Origin: Streptomyces roseofulvus
GTDB taxonomy: Bacteria > Actinomycetota > Actinomycetes > Streptomycetales > Streptomycetaceae
NCBI RefSeq assembly: GCF_039534915.1
Contig: NZ_BAAAWE010000001.1
Span: 868,001-932,000, forward strand
Direction: 5' to 3'
DNA: 64,000 nucleotides
Part shown: positions 43,479 to 53,384 of the stretch, piece after piece
Layout of the letters: the number at the start of each line of letters is the position of its first letter
Numbering within the stretch: the stretch's first letter is position 1
Notes under the pieces: generated by a model
The model's database searches: none
The model's input: the letters and a program-made list of their open reading frames with translations, nothing else
Told to the model about the DNA's origin: nothing
Program-made: the position numbers and the translations under genes

Positions 43479-44708
43479 GTGCGTCCCGCCCCCGAGTCCC
43501 CCGCCGACGTGCGGCGGCACAACCTCTCCCGCGTCCTGCGCCACCTCGCCGACCACGGCCCCTCCTCGCGCGGCGAGGCAGCCACCGCGACCGGCCTGGC
43601 CCACGGCTCCCTCACCACCCTCGCCGCCGACCTCGTCGGCCGGGGCCTCGTCCGCGAGGCGGGGCTCGTCGCCGGCGGCGGGCGCGGGCGGCCCCGGCAA
43701 CACCTGGAGACCGTGCCGGACCGTGTCGTGTCCGTGGCGGTCCGGGTCACCCGCGAACGGCTCCACCTCGCCGTCGCCGACCTCTCCGGACGCCTCGGCC
43801 ACCGCGCCGACCTCGCCCACACCACCCCCGACGGCGATCCCGACGCGCTCGCCGACGCCCTCGCCGACGCCGTGCGGGAGACGGCGGCCGCCGCCCGGGC
43901 CGCGCAGCCCGCGGCCCACCTCGCCGGCACCTTCGTCGCCGTGCCCGGCCCCGTCACCGCCGGCGGCCGGATGTTCTCGACCGACTTCGGCTGGCCGGGG
44001 CCCGTGGACCTCGGCGCCCTCCTGCGGCACCGGCTCGGCGACTCCGCCGGGCCCGTGGTCCTCGCCAACGACGCCAACCTGGCCGCGCTCGCCGAGTACC
44101 GCGCGCTGACGGTCCGGCGCGGCACCGCGCCGCGCTCCCTCGCCTACCTCAAGGCCGACGTCGGCGTCGGCGGCGGGCTCGTCCTCGACGGCCGGATCGA
44201 GGCCGGCGGCCACGGCGTCGCGGGCGAGCCCGGCCACATGCCGGTCGCCTTCGACGGGCCGCCGTGCGCCTGCGGCGGGCGCGGCTGCCTCGCCCTCTAC
44301 CTCGGCCCCGAGGCGCTGACCGACGCGGCAGGCCTCGGCGGCCTGCGCGCCGGGAAGGGCACCGAGGCGGCCGTCGCCGCGCTCGGGGCGGCCCTGGCCG
44401 CCGGGGAACCGGCCGCCGTCGCGGCCCTGGACGCCGCCGGCGAGGTGCTGGGCGCGGCGGTCCTCGCGGTGACGAGCCTCCTCGACGTGGACGACGTGGT
44501 GCTGGGCGGCTACCTCGCCGACTGGCACCCCTGGCTGGCACGCGGCCTGGAGGCCCGGCTCGCCGGCCGCAGGACCCTGGCGGCGGGCGCGGCCCCGGTG
44601 CCGGTCCCGCTGCCCGGCGCGCTCGGCGCCGACGCGTCCCTGCGCGGCGCGGTGGCCCTGGCCCGCGACACCGTGCTCGCCGACCCCGCCTCCGTACCCC
44701 CGCGTTGA
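43479..44708 (+). CDS. ROK-family transcriptional regulator
   Basis: A 409-residue ROK repressor. The N-terminal winged helix is RRHNLSRVLRHLADHGPSSR with ATATGLAHGSLTTLAADLVG. The sugar-kinase-like domain has LANDANLAALAEY and the Cys zinc site CACGGRGCLALY. Such proteins release DNA when they bind a sugar. GTG 43479 has no ribosome binding site but CAGAAT lies exactly six bases upstream; GTG 43443 is a longer alternative. The gap to the divergent esterase holds the A/T-rich CCATTTACGTCAATGG and a GTTGAAATAAAAC stretch, a likely operator. Confidence 0.85.
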   Translation: MRPAPESPADVRRHNLSRVLRHLADHGPSSRGEAATATGLAHGSLTTLAADLVGRGLVREAGLVAGGGRGRPRQHLETVPDRVVSVAVRVTRERLHLAVADLSGRLGHRADLAHTTPDGDPDALADALADAVRETAAAARAAQPAAHLAGTFVAVPGPVTAGGRMFSTDFGWPGPVDLGALLRHRLGDSAGPVVLANDANLAALAEYRALTVRRGTAPRSLAYLKADVGVGGGLVLDGRIEAGGHGVAGEPGHMPVAFDGPPCACGGRGCLALYLGPEALTDAAGLGGLRAGKGTEAAVAALGAALAAGEPAAVAALDAAGEVLGAAVLAVTSLLDVDDVVLGGYLADWHPWLARGLEARLAGRRTLAAGAAPVPVPLPGALGADASLRGAVALARDTVLADPASVPPR

Positions 44709-44768
44709 CCTCCGGCGCGGGAGCGCCAGCGGGTGCGGGGCGCGGGGCGCCGTGGGCATGATGAAGTC

Positions 44769-45167
44769 ATGACCGACCGGGACGACTTCCTGACGTGGGT
44801 CAGGACCGACCTCCAGGACGCCGAGCGGGCCCTGCACGACGGGGACCCGGCGCCGCGCCGGGCCCTCTGGTCGCGGCGCGAGCCGGTGAGCGTCCTCGGC
44901 GCGTGGTACAACGCGCTCGGCCTGGAGGACGTGGACACGCTGTTCACGGCGCTCGCCAAGCGCTTCTCCGCCTGCACCTCCTACCGCATCGAGGTGCTCA
45001 GCCACGACGTGGTCGGCGACGCCGCCTACACCGCGTGCTTCGAGCACATCTCGACGTCGGTCGACGGGGAGGCCCGCACCTACACGCTGCGCGCCACGCA
45101 GACGTACCGGCGCGAGGACGGCGCCTGGCGCGTGGCGCACCGGCACGGCGACCTGGTGCAGGCGTGA
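44769..45167 (+). CDS. NTF2/SnoaL-like small protein
   Basis: A 132-residue protein with a long first helix (RTDLQDAERALHDGDPAPRR), a loop with WYNALGLEDVDTLF and four C-terminal beta strands (YRIEVLSHDVVGDAAYTACF; YTLRATQTYRREDGAWRVAH). This is the NTF2-like fold of SnoaL/DUF4440-type proteins. Ligand unknown. ATG 44769 has no ribosome binding site, but CATGAT lies six bases upstream, as in a leaderless gene. Confidence 0.82.
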   Translation: MTDRDDFLTWVRTDLQDAERALHDGDPAPRRALWSRREPVSVLGAWYNALGLEDVDTLFTALAKRFSACTSYRIEVLSHDVVGDAAYTACFEHISTSVDGEARTYTLRATQTYRREDGAWRVAHRHGDLVQA

Positions 45168-45221
45168 CCGGCGCCGCCGGCCGTAGAATCGACGGCCGGC
45201 GACGGGGGGAGGCGACGGCAG

Positions 45222-45590
45222 ATGGCGTGGACCGCCGAGGAGTTCGCGGGGGGCGTGCTCCTGCTGGGCCCCGGGCTCGTCCTGATCGCGGCCGGCCTCG
45301 TGTGGAAGGGGCGGGCCGTGCGCCCGTTCGCCGCCCGCCGGGCCGGCCGGATGGCGCACGCGGCGTACGTCCGGGACCTGGAGCGCGCCGTGGAGCAGGC
45401 GATCGTCGCGGCCCGCCGCGCCGCCGGCGACGGCGAGCCCGCCATCGTGACGGTGGCGGACGTGGAGCGGCTGGCGCGGGACCGGTACGGGCACGAGCAC
45501 GTCGAACGGCAGCACGCCGCCGCCGCGCTGCGCCGGGGCTTCCGGCGGTACGGCTGCGCGGCGGACTGCGTGACGGACGCCTACGCCTGA
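45222..45590 (+). CDS. Small N-terminally anchored hypothetical protein
   Basis: A 122-residue protein: one membrane helix at ~9-28 (AGGVLLLGPGLVLIAAGLVW) and then a charged helical cytoplasmic part (MAHAAYVRDLERAVEQAIVA; VERLARDRYGHEHVERQHAA). No family is recognised. The promoter likely includes TAGAAT at 45184-45189. ATG 45222 has GGGGGAGG upstream. The last ten bases overlap the 3' end of the convergent NTF2-like gene. Confidence 0.65.
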   Translation: MAWTAEEFAGGVLLLGPGLVLIAAGLVWKGRAVRPFAARRAGRMAHAAYVRDLERAVEQAIVAARRAAGDGEPAIVTVADVERLARDRYGHEHVERQHAAAALRRGFRRYGCAADCVTDAYA

Positions 45591-45967
45591 GCGGCGTCCG
45601 GTACGGGCGTGCCCTGGTGGTGGAAGAGCCGGAGCGGGCCGGCGGGGTCGCGCCGCCACACCGACGAACGCCGGGCGTGCCGCCCGTCGATGACGGTCTC
45701 GTAGGCGAGGTGGACGATTCCGGGGGCGAGGACCGTGCCGGCGAAGGCCGTGGCGCGGATCGGCGGGCCGTCCTCGCCGCCGTGCAGCTCGGCGAGGGCG
45801 GCGAGCATCTCCGCGCGCGTCCACAGCCGTCCCGAGGCGCCGACCTCGGTGAACTCCGGGTCGAACAGCTCCTCGGCGAGCGGCCGGGACCGGCGGACGG
45901 CGGGGTCGTGGAGCAGGCGCTCCCGCGTGATCGCCTCGGCGATGTCGGGGTGCTGAGGGGCCGTCAT
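45581..45967 (-). CDS. NTF2-like (DUF4440-type) protein
   Basis: A 128-residue NTF2-fold protein (ITRERLLHDPAVRRSRPLAE; LFDPEFTEVGASGRLWTRAE; VHLAYETVIDGRHARRSSVW; HHQGTPVPD). Members are small binding proteins or hydrolases of varied role. ATG 45967 has GAGGCG upstream. The DinB gene ends eight bases upstream on the same strand, so the two form an operon. Confidence 0.85.
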   Translation of the reverse strand: MTAPQHPDIAEAITRERLLHDPAVRRSRPLAEELFDPEFTEVGASGRLWTRAEMLAALAELHGGEDGPPIRATAFAGTVLAPGIVHLAYETVIDGRHARRSSVWRRDPAGPLRLFHHQGTPVPDAAQA

Positions 45968-45975
45968 GGTGCGCC

Positions 45976-46488
45976 TCACTCCCCCGTCGCGCCGTCGAGG
46001 CGCTCGCGGAGCAGGTCCGCGTGGCCGTTGTGCCGGGCGTACTCCTCGATCATGTGGGCCAGGACGTAGCGGACGGAGTACGTCTCCTTCCCGAGGGTTC
46101 CGGTGGCGTCGAGCGACTCGGCCGCGTCGACGATCGCCCGCGAGCGGGCGCACTCCGCCCGCCACACGGCGAAGTCCGCTTCGGCGTCGGCGTGTTCGAC
46201 GTCGAAGTCGGCCCACTCGGTGGCGCCGGGCGGGGTCCACGGGCTGCGGCTCTCCTCCCCGGCCAGCACGTTGCGGAACCAGCCGCGCTCGACCTCGGCG
46301 GCGTGCCGGACCAGTCCGAGCAGGGACAGGCCCGACGGCGGCACGGTCCGTTCCTTCAGCTGCTCCGGGGTGAGCCCGGAGCACTTCCAGGCGAGGGTGT
46401 CGCGCTGGAACTGCAGCATCGCGGAGAGCGTGGCCCGTTCGTCGGCCCCCGCGAAGGGCACGCGCGTCCGCTGGTCATCCTGGTTCAT
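45976..46488 (-). CDS. DinB-family (DUF664) protein
   Basis: A 170-residue four-helix DinB/YfiT-like protein. Three metal-ligand histidines are visible: RHAAEVERGWFRN, LAHMIEEYARHNGH. In actinomycetes such proteins may use mycothiol or other thiols, but the substrate is unknown. ATG 46488 has CAGAAT exactly six bases upstream and no ribosome binding site. It heads a two-gene operon with the NTF2-like gene. Confidence 0.87.
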   Translation of the reverse strand: MNQDDQRTRVPFAGADERATLSAMLQFQRDTLAWKCSGLTPEQLKERTVPPSGLSLLGLVRHAAEVERGWFRNVLAGEESRSPWTPPGATEWADFDVEHADAEADFAVWRAECARSRAIVDAAESLDATGTLGKETYSVRYVLAHMIEEYARHNGHADLLRERLDGATGE

Positions 46489-46531
46489 GGCGGCATTCTG
46501 CCTGGTCAGAGCCGTCGTGTCCGCCGGTTTT

Positions 46532-48814
46532 TCAGGACGCGGACGGCGCCCTGGCGGCCTCGTCCCGCTGGACGGCCTCCTCGCCCTCGGTGTCCAGGTG
46601 GGGCAGGATCCGGTCCAGCCACCGCGGGGTCCACCAGGCGTGCTCGCCGAGCAGGGTCATCACGGCGGGGACCAGCAGGAGCCGGACCACCGTCGCGTCG
46701 ATGAGGACGCTCGCGGCGAGGCCCAGGCCGAGCATCTTGACCACGACGTTGTCGGAGACGATGAAGGCGGCGAAGACGCTGACCATGATGAGGGCGGCGC
46801 AGGTGATCACCCGGGCCGTGATCTCCAGGGCGTGGGCGACGCTCGCCCCGGGGTCGCCGGTGCGCAGCCACGCCTCCCGCACCCGGGAGAGCAGGAAGAT
46901 CTCGTAGTCCATGCTCAGGCCGAAGACGATCGCGAACATCATCATCGGCACATAGCTCTCGATGGGCACCTTCCCGGAGACGCCGAGCGCGGGTCCGCCC
47001 CAGCCCCACTGGAAGACGGCGACGACCACGCCGTAGGAGGCGGCGATCGAGAGCACGTTGAGGACGGCGGCCTTGACCGCGACGAGGAGACCGCGGAAGA
47101 CCGTGAGGATCACCAGGAAGGCGAGGGCGACGACCACGGCGATGATGAGCGGCAGGCGGCTGGAGACGAGGTCGAGGAAGTCGACCTGGGCGGCGGTCGT
47201 CCCGGTGACGTAGGTCTGCGCGTCCGTCCCGGCGACGGCCTGCGGGAGGACGTCGTCGACCAGGTGGTTGGTGAGGTCGGTGGTCCGCTCGTCCTGCGGG
47301 GAGGCGACCGAGTAGGCGGTGCCGACGAGGACGTCGCCGTCGGCGGTGGCCTTCAGCGGCGTGATGGAGGCCGCGTCGGGCACCCCGGTGAGCGCCTTCT
47401 GGAGGTCGGTGGCGAGCCCGGCGCGGTCGGCGGACGGCACGGCGGACTGGTCGACGACGAGGGTGAGGGGGCCGTTGGCGCCGGGGCCGAAGGCGGTGGA
47501 GATCAGGTCGTAGGCGCGGCGGTCGGTGAAGGACTTCGGGTCGGCTCCGTCGCCGATGTGGCCGAGTTGGATGAAGAGCAGCGGGAAGGCCAGGACCAGC
47601 AGGGCGACGACGCCGCCGACGAGGAAGTACCAGGGGCGCCGCTCGACGCGCTGGGCGTACCGGTGCCAGGCGCCGTGCTCCTCCGCTCCGGGCGGGGCGT
47701 CCGTCTCGGCGACCGGCCTGCGGACGTGGTAGCGGTCGATGCGGCGGCCGACGAGACCGAGCAGGGCGGGGACGAGGGTGAGCGCGGCGAGGACGGCGGT
47801 GACGACGGTGAAGGCCGCCGCCAGGCCGAGTTTGCCGATGAAGGTGACCCCGGAGACCCACAGGCCGGAGAGGGCGATGACGACCGTGCAGCCGGAGACG
47901 AGGACCGCGCGGCCGCTGGTGGTGGTGGCCAGGCCGGCGGAGTCGGCGGGGTCGTGGCCGTTCATGACGTTCTGCCGGTGGCGGGTGATCAGGAACAGCG
48001 CGTAGTCGATGCCGACGCCGAGACCGATCATGGTGGCCAGCGTCGGCGAGACGGTGCCGAAGGTGAAGGCGGCGGCCGTGAGGCCCAGCAGGGCGAGCCC
48101 GCAGACCGCCCCGACGAGCGCCGTGACCAACGGCATCACGGCGCCGATGACGCTGCCGAAGCCGATCAGGAGGACCACGATCGCGACGGCGAATCCGATG
48201 GCCTCGCTCGTGCGGTCGTCGGCGGCGGGTCGGGCGAGTTCGCCGAGCGAACCGCCGTACTCGACGGTCACGCCGGCGTCCCTGAGCGGCTGTACGGCCT
48301 GGTCGACGCCGGTCAGGTAGTCGGTGCCGAGCGTCGAGGGCGGCACGCCGAAGCGGACGGTGATGTAGGCGGTCTTGCCGTCGGTGGAGAGCGGGCCGGT
48401 GTTCGGCGTGGTGGAGGAGGCGGGCGGCGGTGGGGTGCCGGGCGGCGGCAGCGGGTTCTGGGCGCCGATGACGTCCGGCAGCTTCTCCAGGGCGGCGACC
48501 GTCGAGTTCACGGCCGACGCCTCCTGGGTCAGCGGCTCGGACGGGTCGTTCAGGACGATCTGGGCGCCGTAGCCGCCGGCCGCCGGGTCGTGCGCCTCCA
48601 GGACGGACAGGCCGTCGGACGACTGGGCGCCGGGCAGGTCGAAGTCGTCGGAATACTGGCCGCCGACCGCCCGGTCGGTGATCTGGAGTCCCACCAGGGC
48701 GGCCAGCCAGAGGGCCACCACGACGACGAAGTGGCGGGCGCACCAGTGCCCGAGGCGGTAGAGACCGCTCTGCTTCACGGGACGGCCCTGCCGGGCCGCG
48801 GGCGTTGCTCTCAT
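46532..48814 (-). CDS. MMPL/RND-family exporter
   Basis: A ~760-residue membrane transporter with twelve helices in two halves, each beginning with a helix plus large outer loop. Family marks are [15 protein letters not shown] near 290 and [16 protein letters not shown] in the second half, which hold the proton-relay aspartates and tyrosines. MMPL proteins export lipids, siderophores or drugs using the proton gradient. ATG 48814 has CAGGGC upstream; starts at 48895 or 48946 would add a Gly/Thr-rich lead. No lipid-synthesis gene is adjacent, so the cargo is unknown. Confidence 0.9.
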   Translation of the reverse strand: MRATPAARQGRPVKQSGLYRLGHWCARHFVVVVALWLAALVGLQITDRAVGGQYSDDFDLPGAQSSDGLSVLEAHDPAAGGYGAQIVLNDPSEPLTQEASAVNSTVAALEKLPDVIGAQNPLPPPGTPPPPASSTTPNTGPLSTDGKTAYITVRFGVPPSTLGTDYLTGVDQAVQPLRDAGVTVEYGGSLGELARPAADDRTSEAIGFAVAIVVLLIGFGSVIGAVMPLVTALVGAVCGLALLGLTAAAFTFGTVSPTLATMIGLGVGIDYALFLITRHRQNVMNGHDPADSAGLATTTSGRAVLVSGCTVVIALSGLWVSGVTFIGKLGLAAAFTVVTAVLAALTLVPALLGLVGRRIDRYHVRRPVAETDAPPGAEEHGAWHRYAQRVERRPWYFLVGGVVALLVLAFPLLFIQLGHIGDGADPKSFTDRRAYDLISTAFGPGANGPLTLVVDQSAVPSADRAGLATDLQKALTGVPDAASITPLKATADGDVLVGTAYSVASPQDERTTDLTNHLVDDVLPQAVAGTDAQTYVTGTTAAQVDFLDLVSSRLPLIIAVVVALAFLVILTVFRGLLVAVKAAVLNVLSIAASYGVVVAVFQWGWGGPALGVSGKVPIESYVPMMMFAIVFGLSMDYEIFLLSRVREAWLRTGDPGASVAHALEITARVITCAALIMVSVFAAFIVSDNVVVKMLGLGLAASVLIDATVVRLLLVPAVMTLLGEHAWWTPRWLDRILPHLDTEGEEAVQRDEAARAPSAS

Positions 48815-48965
48815 GGCCCTGCCCTGTCCGGGTGCAGGCTTCCCCGAGCCGGTTGTGCTTCCTCGCTCCGCGTCGGTTCGTGTTTCTCCGTCCATGGTGC
48901 GCCCGCCGTGCGGCGTCGGCATCTCGCCGGAGGCAGGCCGGGGCACGGTCGCCGATAGTGGAGGG

Positions 48966-50801
48966 ATGAAGCGCTATCCGCTCATCGCCGAGCACGGTCT
49001 GGTGGGAGACCTCCAGACGGCCGCGCTCATCTCCGACGAGGGCGTGGTCGACTGGTTCGCGGCGCCCCGCTTCGACTCGCCGGGGGTCTTCTCGGCGCTC
49101 CTCGACCACGACCGGGGCGGCTACTTCCGGCTCTCCGTCGACGGGCCGGACGTGACGGTCAAGCAGCTGTACTACCCGGACACGGCCATGCTCGTGACCC
49201 GGTTCATGTCCCCGGACGGGGTCGGCGAGCTGATGGACTGGATGCCGCCCGACCGGACCGGCCGGGCCACCGACCGGCACACCCTGATGCGGGTGATGCG
49301 GTGCACGCGCGGCAGCGTCACGTTCACGCTGGAGTGCCGGCCGCGGTTCGGCTTCGGGCGGACGCCGCACGAGACCCGGGTGGACGGCCGTACGGCGACC
49401 TTCCGCTCGGCGGCGATGGCGGGCTTCCTCCAGACGAACGTACCGCTGGAACGGGACGGGCCGTCCGACGTGCGGGGCCGGCTGCAGCTGACCGAGGGCG
49501 GCACCGCCGGGGCGTCGTTCACGGTGGACGGCCCCCGCGCCGCGCCGCCGCCGCTGCCGGACGTGGCGGAGGTGGAGGCCGCGCTGTGGGACGCGGTGGA
49601 CTTCTGGCAGCGGTGGGTGCGCACCGCGCGGTACCGGGGCCGCTGGCCGGACATGGTGCACCGGTCGGCGATCACGCTGAAGCTGCTGACGTACCTGCCG
49701 ACGGGCGCGCCGATCGCGGCGCCCACCCTGGGTCTGCCGGAGCAGGTGGGCGGCGAGCGGAACTGGGACTACCGCTACACCTGGGTGCGGGACGGCTCGC
49801 TGGCCGTACGGGCCCTGCTGGACCTGGGGTTCGCGGAGGAGGCGACCGCGTTCACGGAGTGGCTGACGGCACGGATCACCGAGCGGTCGGCCGGCCCGGC
49901 GGGCGGGCGGCCGCTGCAGATCATGTACCGGGTGGACGGGGATCCGTGGCTGCCCGAGGAGGTCCTGGCGGAGTTCGAGGGGTACCGGGGTTCGGCGCCG
50001 GTCCGGGTCGGGAACGCGGCGGCGGACCAGCTCCAGCTGGACATCTTCGGCGAGTCGTTGTACGCGCTGGCGCAGGGCACCGGCCAGGACGCGCAGCCGA
50101 CGTACGAGGGGTGGCGGGCGGTCTCGGGCATGCTCGACTGGCTCGCGGAGTCCTGGGACGGGCCCGACGAGGGCATCTGGGAGACCCGGGGCGGCCGCAA
50201 GGACTTCACCTTCAGCCGGGTGATGTCCTGGGTGGCGTTCGACCGGGGCCTGCGGCTGGCCGAGGAGTTCGGCCGCCCGGCGTCCCTGGAGACCTGGCGG
50301 GCGGCCAGGGACGAGATCTTCGCGCAGGTCATGCGGCGCGGCTGGAGCGACCGGCGCGAGGCGCTGACCCAGTCCTTCGGCGGGGACGTGCTGGACGCCG
50401 CCCTCCTGCTGGTCCCCCGCACGGGCCTGCTCGGACCCACGGACCCGCGGTGGCTGAGCACCCTCGACGCGATCGAGCGGTCCCTGGTCCGCGACAACCT
50501 GGTCCACCGCTACGACCCCGGCGCCGCCCCCGACGGACTACGCGGCGCCGAGGGCACGTTCAGCCTCTGCACCTTCCTGTACGTGGACGCACTGGCACGG
50601 GCCGGCCGGGTGCGGCAGGCCCGCTTCGCCTTCGAGAAGATGCTGACGTACGCCAACCATGTGGGCCTGTTCGCCGAGGAGATAGGCCCGACGGGCGAAC
50701 AACTCGGCAACTTCCCCCAGGCGTTCACCCACCTCTCCCTGATCATGGCGGCGACGACCCTGGACGAGGCCCTGGACACCCTCGCCGCCCGTCCGGGATA
50801 G
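48966..50801 (+). CDS. Glycoside hydrolase family 15 protein
   Basis: A 611-residue GH15 enzyme of the glucoamylase/trehalase-like group: an N-terminal beta-sandwich (~1-210) and an alpha/alpha toroid (~220-611). The general acid is in [15 protein letters not shown] and the base in [19 protein letters not shown]. Actinobacterial relatives include acid trehalases, so trehalose or maltooligosaccharide cleavage in the cytoplasm is likely. GGAGGG directly abuts ATG 48966, too close to work as a ribosome binding site, and GATAGT lies six bases upstream, so the mRNA is probably leaderless. Confidence 0.9.
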   Translation: MKRYPLIAEHGLVGDLQTAALISDEGVVDWFAAPRFDSPGVFSALLDHDRGGYFRLSVDGPDVTVKQLYYPDTAMLVTRFMSPDGVGELMDWMPPDRTGRATDRHTLMRVMRCTRGSVTFTLECRPRFGFGRTPHETRVDGRTATFRSAAMAGFLQTNVPLERDGPSDVRGRLQLTEGGTAGASFTVDGPRAAPPPLPDVAEVEAALWDAVDFWQRWVRTARYRGRWPDMVHRSAITLKLLTYLPTGAPIAAPTLGLPEQVGGERNWDYRYTWVRDGSLAVRALLDLGFAEEATAFTEWLTARITERSAGPAGGRPLQIMYRVDGDPWLPEEVLAEFEGYRGSAPVRVGNAAADQLQLDIFGESLYALAQGTGQDAQPTYEGWRAVSGMLDWLAESWDGPDEGIWETRGGRKDFTFSRVMSWVAFDRGLRLAEEFGRPASLETWRAARDEIFAQVMRRGWSDRREALTQSFGGDVLDAALLLVPRTGLLGPTDPRWLSTLDAIERSLVRDNLVHRYDPGAAPDGLRGAEGTFSLCTFLYVDALARAGRVRQARFAFEKMLTYANHVGLFAEEIGPTGEQLGNFPQAFTHLSLIMAATTLDEALDTLAARPG

Positions 50802-50841
50802 GGAGCCCCCCCTTGGCCCCTTTCGGGGAACTCGTCCTGGT

Positions 50842-51207
50842 TCAGGAGGACTTGGCGTAGTCGCCGAAGCCGACCCAGTCGAGGGCCACGCACGGTTCGT
50901 CGCCGACGACCCAGGCGTCGTGGCCGGGGGTGACCTCCATGAAGTCGCCGGGGCCGAAGTCGTCCTCCTCCCCGGAGTCCATGACGACGTGGATGCGGCC
51001 GCTGACCACGTAACCCACGTGGGACGCCTGGCAGCTGTCCGTCCCGGCGAGCGGCTTGACGTGCTCGGACCACTTCCAGCCGGGTTCGAAGACCGCGCGC
51101 CCGACGGGGCCGCGTTCCGTGGTGAGCAGGTCCAGCCTGCCCATGTCGCCCTCGAAGGGGCGGGTCTCGTCCGCCTTGTCGAAGCTTCTTCGTACGATGC
51201 CGGTCAT
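50842..51207 (-). CDS. Cupin-domain protein
   Basis: A 121-residue single cupin. Motif 1 is SHVGYVVSGRIHVVMDSGEE and motif 2 is PGHDAWVVGDEPCVALDW. The metal His/Glu set is incomplete but His residues occur in both motifs. Role unknown; such proteins bind small ligands. ATG 51207 follows GGAGG with a longer-than-usual gap. It converges on the GH15 gene. Confidence 0.82.
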   Translation of the reverse strand: MTGIVRRSFDKADETRPFEGDMGRLDLLTTERGPVGRAVFEPGWKWSEHVKPLAGTDSCQASHVGYVVSGRIHVVMDSGEEDDFGPGDFMEVTPGHDAWVVGDEPCVALDWVGFGDYAKSS

Positions 51208-51383
51208 CGTGTCCGCCTCCCGGCGGTGCGCGGGTGCCCCGAGTCCTCTCTCAGCGTACGCCGGTGCGGGCGGCCGCTCTCGTTCCCGCTTCACATAAGG
51301 AACATATAAGCGCACAATGGGACTGCGGCCCCGTGCCGCGAGCGCGGTCCGACACGCAGCACGCCAGCAAGGAGGCGAGTCAC

Positions 51384-51821
51384 ATGGCCGACGTCTCTCA
51401 CCGTCCCGGTGACATCTCGGGACACCCCGACGCGACGGAGATGCGCGACCGCTACGCGCAGATCCTGCAGACCAGAGGAGTGGCCGCCGTCGAGGAACTC
51501 GTGATCCTCGCCGGAGTCTGGATCGCGGTCTCCGCGTACACGGTCCACTTCGCGGCCGCCAGGCCGGAGCTGGCCATCACCAACCTGGTGGTCGGCATCG
51601 CGCTCGCGGTCCTCGGCCTGTGCATGTCGATGGCTCCCGAGCGCTCCCAGGACCTCAACTTCGTGGTCCTGCTGCTCGGCGCCTGGACGATCGTCGCCCC
51701 GTGGGTCGTCACCCGGAGCCCCGACACCGGCATGGTGCTCAGCAATGTCATCGCGGGCGCGTGCGTCTGTCTGTTCGCCCTCACCGCGGGCGGACTGCTC
51801 ATGAGCAAGCGCAGGACGTGA
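51384..51821 (+). CDS. SPW-repeat membrane protein
   Basis: A 145-residue protein. The N-terminal ~35 residues are hydrophilic (PDATEMRDRYAQIL), followed by four helices. Two SPW-type units are seen: LAGVWIAVSAYTVHF and LLGAWTIVAPWVVTR. The family is common in actinobacteria and has no known role. ATG 51384 follows AAGGAGG. A strong hairpin terminator lies 34 bases after the stop. Confidence 0.87.
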   Translation: MADVSHRPGDISGHPDATEMRDRYAQILQTRGVAAVEELVILAGVWIAVSAYTVHFAAARPELAITNLVVGIALAVLGLCMSMAPERSQDLNFVVLLLGAWTIVAPWVVTRSPDTGMVLSNVIAGACVCLFALTAGGLLMSKRRT

Positions 51822-51855
51822 GGCCCCGGGCCGCAGACCCCGGCCTCACTCCCCC

Positions 51856-51885
51856 ACGGCGGCGGACCCCCGGGTCCGCCGCCGT
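51856..51885 (+). terminator. Hairpin terminator of the SPW gene
   Basis: A perfect 14-bp stem, ACGGCGGCGGACCC and its complement, with a two-base loop, followed by TCGTTG. Confidence 0.8.
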
Positions 51886-52091
51886 TCGTTGTCGCCGCTC
51901 GCCGTCGCCGTCCGCCGTCCGCCTTGCCCGCGCGGGCCGCTCCGCTCGTCACGGAAACGCCCGGGGCCGGAAACGCCCAGTGACGAACCGGCGCGTTTCC
52001 CCGTCCCCCTTGTGCAGGATGGCGCAGGCCCCACCGCCCGGCCCCCGCCTAGCCTCGCCGCAACACGAGCACACGAGGGGCGGTACCGCCG

Positions 52092-53381
52092 GTGAACTGG
52101 CACATCCACGACTACCGCGAGAGCGATCTCGCCGCCGTCGTCCATCTGATCGACAGCACGGCCGAGCTGGGCCAGGAGTCCGTCTTCTCCCTCGCCGAGT
52201 GCATCGGCGCCCTCACCTCCCGCCAGCCGGCCGTCGTCGCCGTCCACCAGGGCGTGCCGATCGGGGCCGCGCTCGCCTCCGTCTCCGGGGAGCGCGCCTG
52301 GGTGATGCGGATCGCGATCGCCTCCGCCTGGCGCGGCCGGGGCCTGGCCAGCGCCCTCCTGGTGGAGCTGGAGCGCAAACTGGTCGCCGCCCGGGTGGGC
52401 CGGATCGCGTACGTCCTGCCGGAGGAGGAACTGCTCGGCGAGGGGCTGCTGAACGCCGGCTACACCCGCCAGCCCGCCGTCGCCTACTTCGAGAAGACCG
52501 AGCCGCTGCACGGCCCCGCCGCCGGGCTCCTGGACGACCTCGGCGGCCGGCTGCTCCCGGGCGACCTGTGGGCGAAGGTGGCCGGCATGGAGCGCGAGAA
52601 GGACCTGATCGAGCGGCGCGTGGTGCTGCCGCTCGCCGAGCCGGAGCGGGCCGGCCGGCACGGGGTACGGCCGCCCCGGGCGATCTGCCTCTTCGGCCCG
52701 CCCGGCACCGGCAAGACCACCTTCGCCCGGGCGGTCGCCTCCCGGCTCGGCTGGCCGTTCGTGGAGATCCTGCCGTCGCGGCTCGCCGACGGCGGCAACC
52801 TCGCGGCGGCGCTGCGCACGGCGTTCGCGCGGATCGCCGAGCTCGACCGCGTCCTCGTCTTCATCGACGAGGTCGAGGAGATCGCCCCGGTCCGCACCGA
52901 GCCCGCGCGGCCCGGTGGGCTGCACGGCGTCACCAACGAGCTCCTCAAGCTGATCCCGGGCTTCCGGGAGCGCGACGAGCGGCTGCTGGTGTGCGCGACC
53001 AACTCGGTCCGCTCCCTGGACCCGGCCTTCCTGCGCCCGGGCCGCTTCGACTACCTGATCCCGATCGGTACGCCGGACAAGGCCGCCCGAGCCGCGATCT
53101 GGTCCCGCTACACGGACGGCCGGCCCGAGGTGGACATCGACGAACTGGTCCTGGCCAGCGACCTGTTCACCCCCGCGGACATCGAGCACGCGGCCCGGGT
53201 CGCCGCCCAGGCGTCCTTCGAGCGGGACCTGCTCGCCGTCGGCGCGCGGGACGCGGACGCCCCGGCGCCGGGTGCGAGCACGGCGGACTACCTGGCGGCG
53301 ATCGCGGCCGCCCGCCCGACGGTGACGCCGGAGCTGGTCGAGGCGTTCGCGGCGGACATCACCAGCCACGCCCGGACCTGA
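52092..53381 (+). CDS. GNAT-AAA+ ATPase fusion protein
   Basis: A 429-residue protein with two domains. Residues ~1-135 are a GNAT acetyltransferase (IAIASAWRGRGLASALLVEL acetyl-CoA loop; LLNAGYTRQPAVAYFEK). Residues ~165-400 are a classical AAA+ ATPase close to the FtsH/Cdc48 type: Walker A FGPPGTGKTTFA (~201-212), Walker B VFIDEVEEI (~256), sensor 1 LVCATNSVRSLD and the RPGRFDYLIPIG arginine-finger region. The ATPase could remodel a target while the GNAT part marks or senses it; this is inference. GTG 52092 has GAGGGGCGG upstream. No protease or substrate gene is adjacent. Confidence 0.87.
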   Translation: MNWHIHDYRESDLAAVVHLIDSTAELGQESVFSLAECIGALTSRQPAVVAVHQGVPIGAALASVSGERAWVMRIAIASAWRGRGLASALLVELERKLVAARVGRIAYVLPEEELLGEGLLNAGYTRQPAVAYFEKTEPLHGPAAGLLDDLGGRLLPGDLWAKVAGMEREKDLIERRVVLPLAEPERAGRHGVRPPRAICLFGPPGTGKTTFARAVASRLGWPFVEILPSRLADGGNLAAALRTAFARIAELDRVLVFIDEVEEIAPVRTEPARPGGLHGVTNELLKLIPGFRERDERLLVCATNSVRSLDPAFLRPGRFDYLIPIGTPDKAARAAIWSRYTDGRPEVDIDELVLASDLFTPADIEHAARVAAQASFERDLLAVGARDADAPAPGASTADYLAAIAAARPTVTPELVEAFAADITSHART

Positions 53382-53384
53382 CCG

